Source of the DNA: Bacteroidota bacterium
Lineage (GTDB): Bacteria > Bacteroidota > Bacteroidia > Cytophagales > Cyclobacteriaceae
DNA: 64,000 nucleotides
NCBI GenBank assembly: GCA_016178785.1
Contig: JACOSO010000086.1
Coordinates: forward strand, 62,001-126,000
Direction: 5' to 3'
Position numbers and translations under genes: made by a program. A model generated the notes under the pieces. The model worked only from the letters and a program-made list of their open reading frames with translations, searched no databases and was not told the origin of the DNA. This document shows, one piece after another, positions 63,524 through 64,000 of this stretch. Numbering within the stretch: position 1 is the stretch's first letter; each line of letters begins with the position of its first letter.

Positions 63524-63960
63524 TCTCTTCTCAGTCTTGGTGGCCTTCCGGAAGCAAGTGCATGAAGTAGCACGGCATCAAATTTTTTCTGTTGCTTGTC
63601 ATTGCAGAGTGCTCGCACTTTTTTAAAATGTTCGTAGAGGCTCATCTCAAATTCAGCTTGCTTTTTCCCAATAGCATCGACAATGACTTGGCTGCTTGAA
63701 CCAATAACTTCGTAATTCAAAAGTTGTTTTCGTAAATCGGTAATGTCGCCCTCTAAAGGATCGGCAATCAGACGATGCTCGTGAATTAGTTCGCGATAAG
63801 CTTCCATTTGAGAATCAGTCAGCTGAAGTTCTTTCCTTAAAATATCTTCTGGCCTGGGTGGATGCTTGCGCGGACCAAACCATTGCCAACTTATCGTCAA
63901 TACGTTAATTACTACGAGTCCTGCAATGATGTATTGATATGCTTTGATCTGTTTGTCCAT
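63520..63960 (-). CDS. Spy/CpxP-like periplasmic protein
   Basis: A 146-residue protein with an N-terminal membrane or signal segment (YQYIIAGLVVINVLTISWQWFG), then PRPEDILRKELQLTDSQMEAYRELIHEHR and a helical tail (MSLYEHFKKVRALCNDKQQKKFDAVLLHAL). This matches the CpxP/Spy or periplasmic heavy-metal sensor pattern. Such genes usually follow an ECF sigma factor; upstream is outside the window. Its stop lies inside that of uvrA on the opposite strand. Confidence 0.8.
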   Translation of the reverse strand: MDKQIKAYQYIIAGLVVINVLTISWQWFGPRKHPPRPEDILRKELQLTDSQMEAYRELIHEHRLIADPLEGDITDLRKQLLNYEVIGSSSQVIVDAIGKKQAEFEMSLYEHFKKVRALCNDKQQKKFDAVLLHALASGRPPRLRRD

Positions 63961-64000
63961 GATTATTGATTTGAATAAACAGAAGTAGAATTGAATTGAT

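Noticed and set aside
63963-64000. Last 12 codons of a further minus-strand gene ending at 63963, two bases before the Spy-like start
   Set aside because: The stretch is too short to support a gene, although operon spacing would fit.
1-64000. CRISPR array, tRNA, rRNA, insertion sequence or prophage
   Set aside because: No regularly spaced identical repeats, no tRNA-like cloverleaf, no rRNA and no transposase or integrase gene were seen.

Overview
The window is chromosomal DNA from a member of the Bacteroidota, most likely of the Cytophagales type. Supporting signs are the very low dependence on Shine-Dalgarno sites, AT-rich gene spacers, a PorT-like barrel, an LPP20-like lipoprotein, SusC/TonB-style carboxypeptidase-regulatory domains, propeller-type sensor kinases, and the gene set purK-purE, MoxR/DUF58/BatA/DUF4175 and TldD/PmbA. 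I see no rRNA, tRNA, CRISPR array, prophage or transposase. This is ordinary chromosome with some unusual accessory structure.

Layout. 1-1080: end of purK and all of purE. 1151-3411: a TerB/LETM1-like protein tail to tail with a TerC-family exporter. 3550-11891: a minus-strand envelope operon (DUF4159, MoxR ATPase, DUF58, BatA-like, DUF4175 with a histidine-rich loop, a second large membrane-anchored protein, a lipoprotein). 12359-24062: three Tat-signal TldD-like metalloproteases and two PmbA/TldE-like partners, with a repeat-rich lipoprotein and a PorT-like barrel between them. 24221-28615: gdhA, a DUF5694 protein, a DUF433/DUF5615 toxin-antitoxin-like pair and mqo. 28857-35037: a propeller sensor kinase, an orphan solute-binding protein and a carboxypeptidase-regulatory/thioredoxin-like protein. 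35105-41685: a fatty-acid beta-oxidation operon (MarR regulator, fadJ-type, S23 four-helix-bundle protein, thiolase, acyl-CoA dehydrogenase). 41806-47153: two rhodanese proteins, a TPR sensor kinase and an acyl-CoA synthetase. 47214-51734: a UbiA-type prenyltransferase, a small hypothetical, an LPP20-like lipoprotein, an M28 glutaminyl-cyclase-like lipoprotein and a multi-pass membrane protein. 52033-57661: rbfA, a LolC/E-like permease, a LolA/B-like secreted protein and a sortilin-type propeller protein. 57731-63960: prfA, a small glycine-rich membrane protein, a secreted hypothetical, uvrA and a Spy/CpxP-like protein.

The most unusual structure is a set of short palindromic spacers, each built by iterating a short word. 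At least four unrelated word families are present (GGCAGTAGGCAG, GTTAATCGTTATCC, ATTCAAAAT, AATTTGAAAAT), together with a CCCTCTCCC/GGGAGAGGG element. In nearly every case the element starts exactly at the stop codon of the upstream gene, and in several cases it supplies that stop codon. The GGCAG family occupies all three gaps of the beta-oxidation operon, including both sides of an S23 four-helix-bundle gene that has no obvious metabolic reason to be there. This, together with the expanded Tat-exported TldD/TldE cluster, is the best candidate for an undescribed system here.
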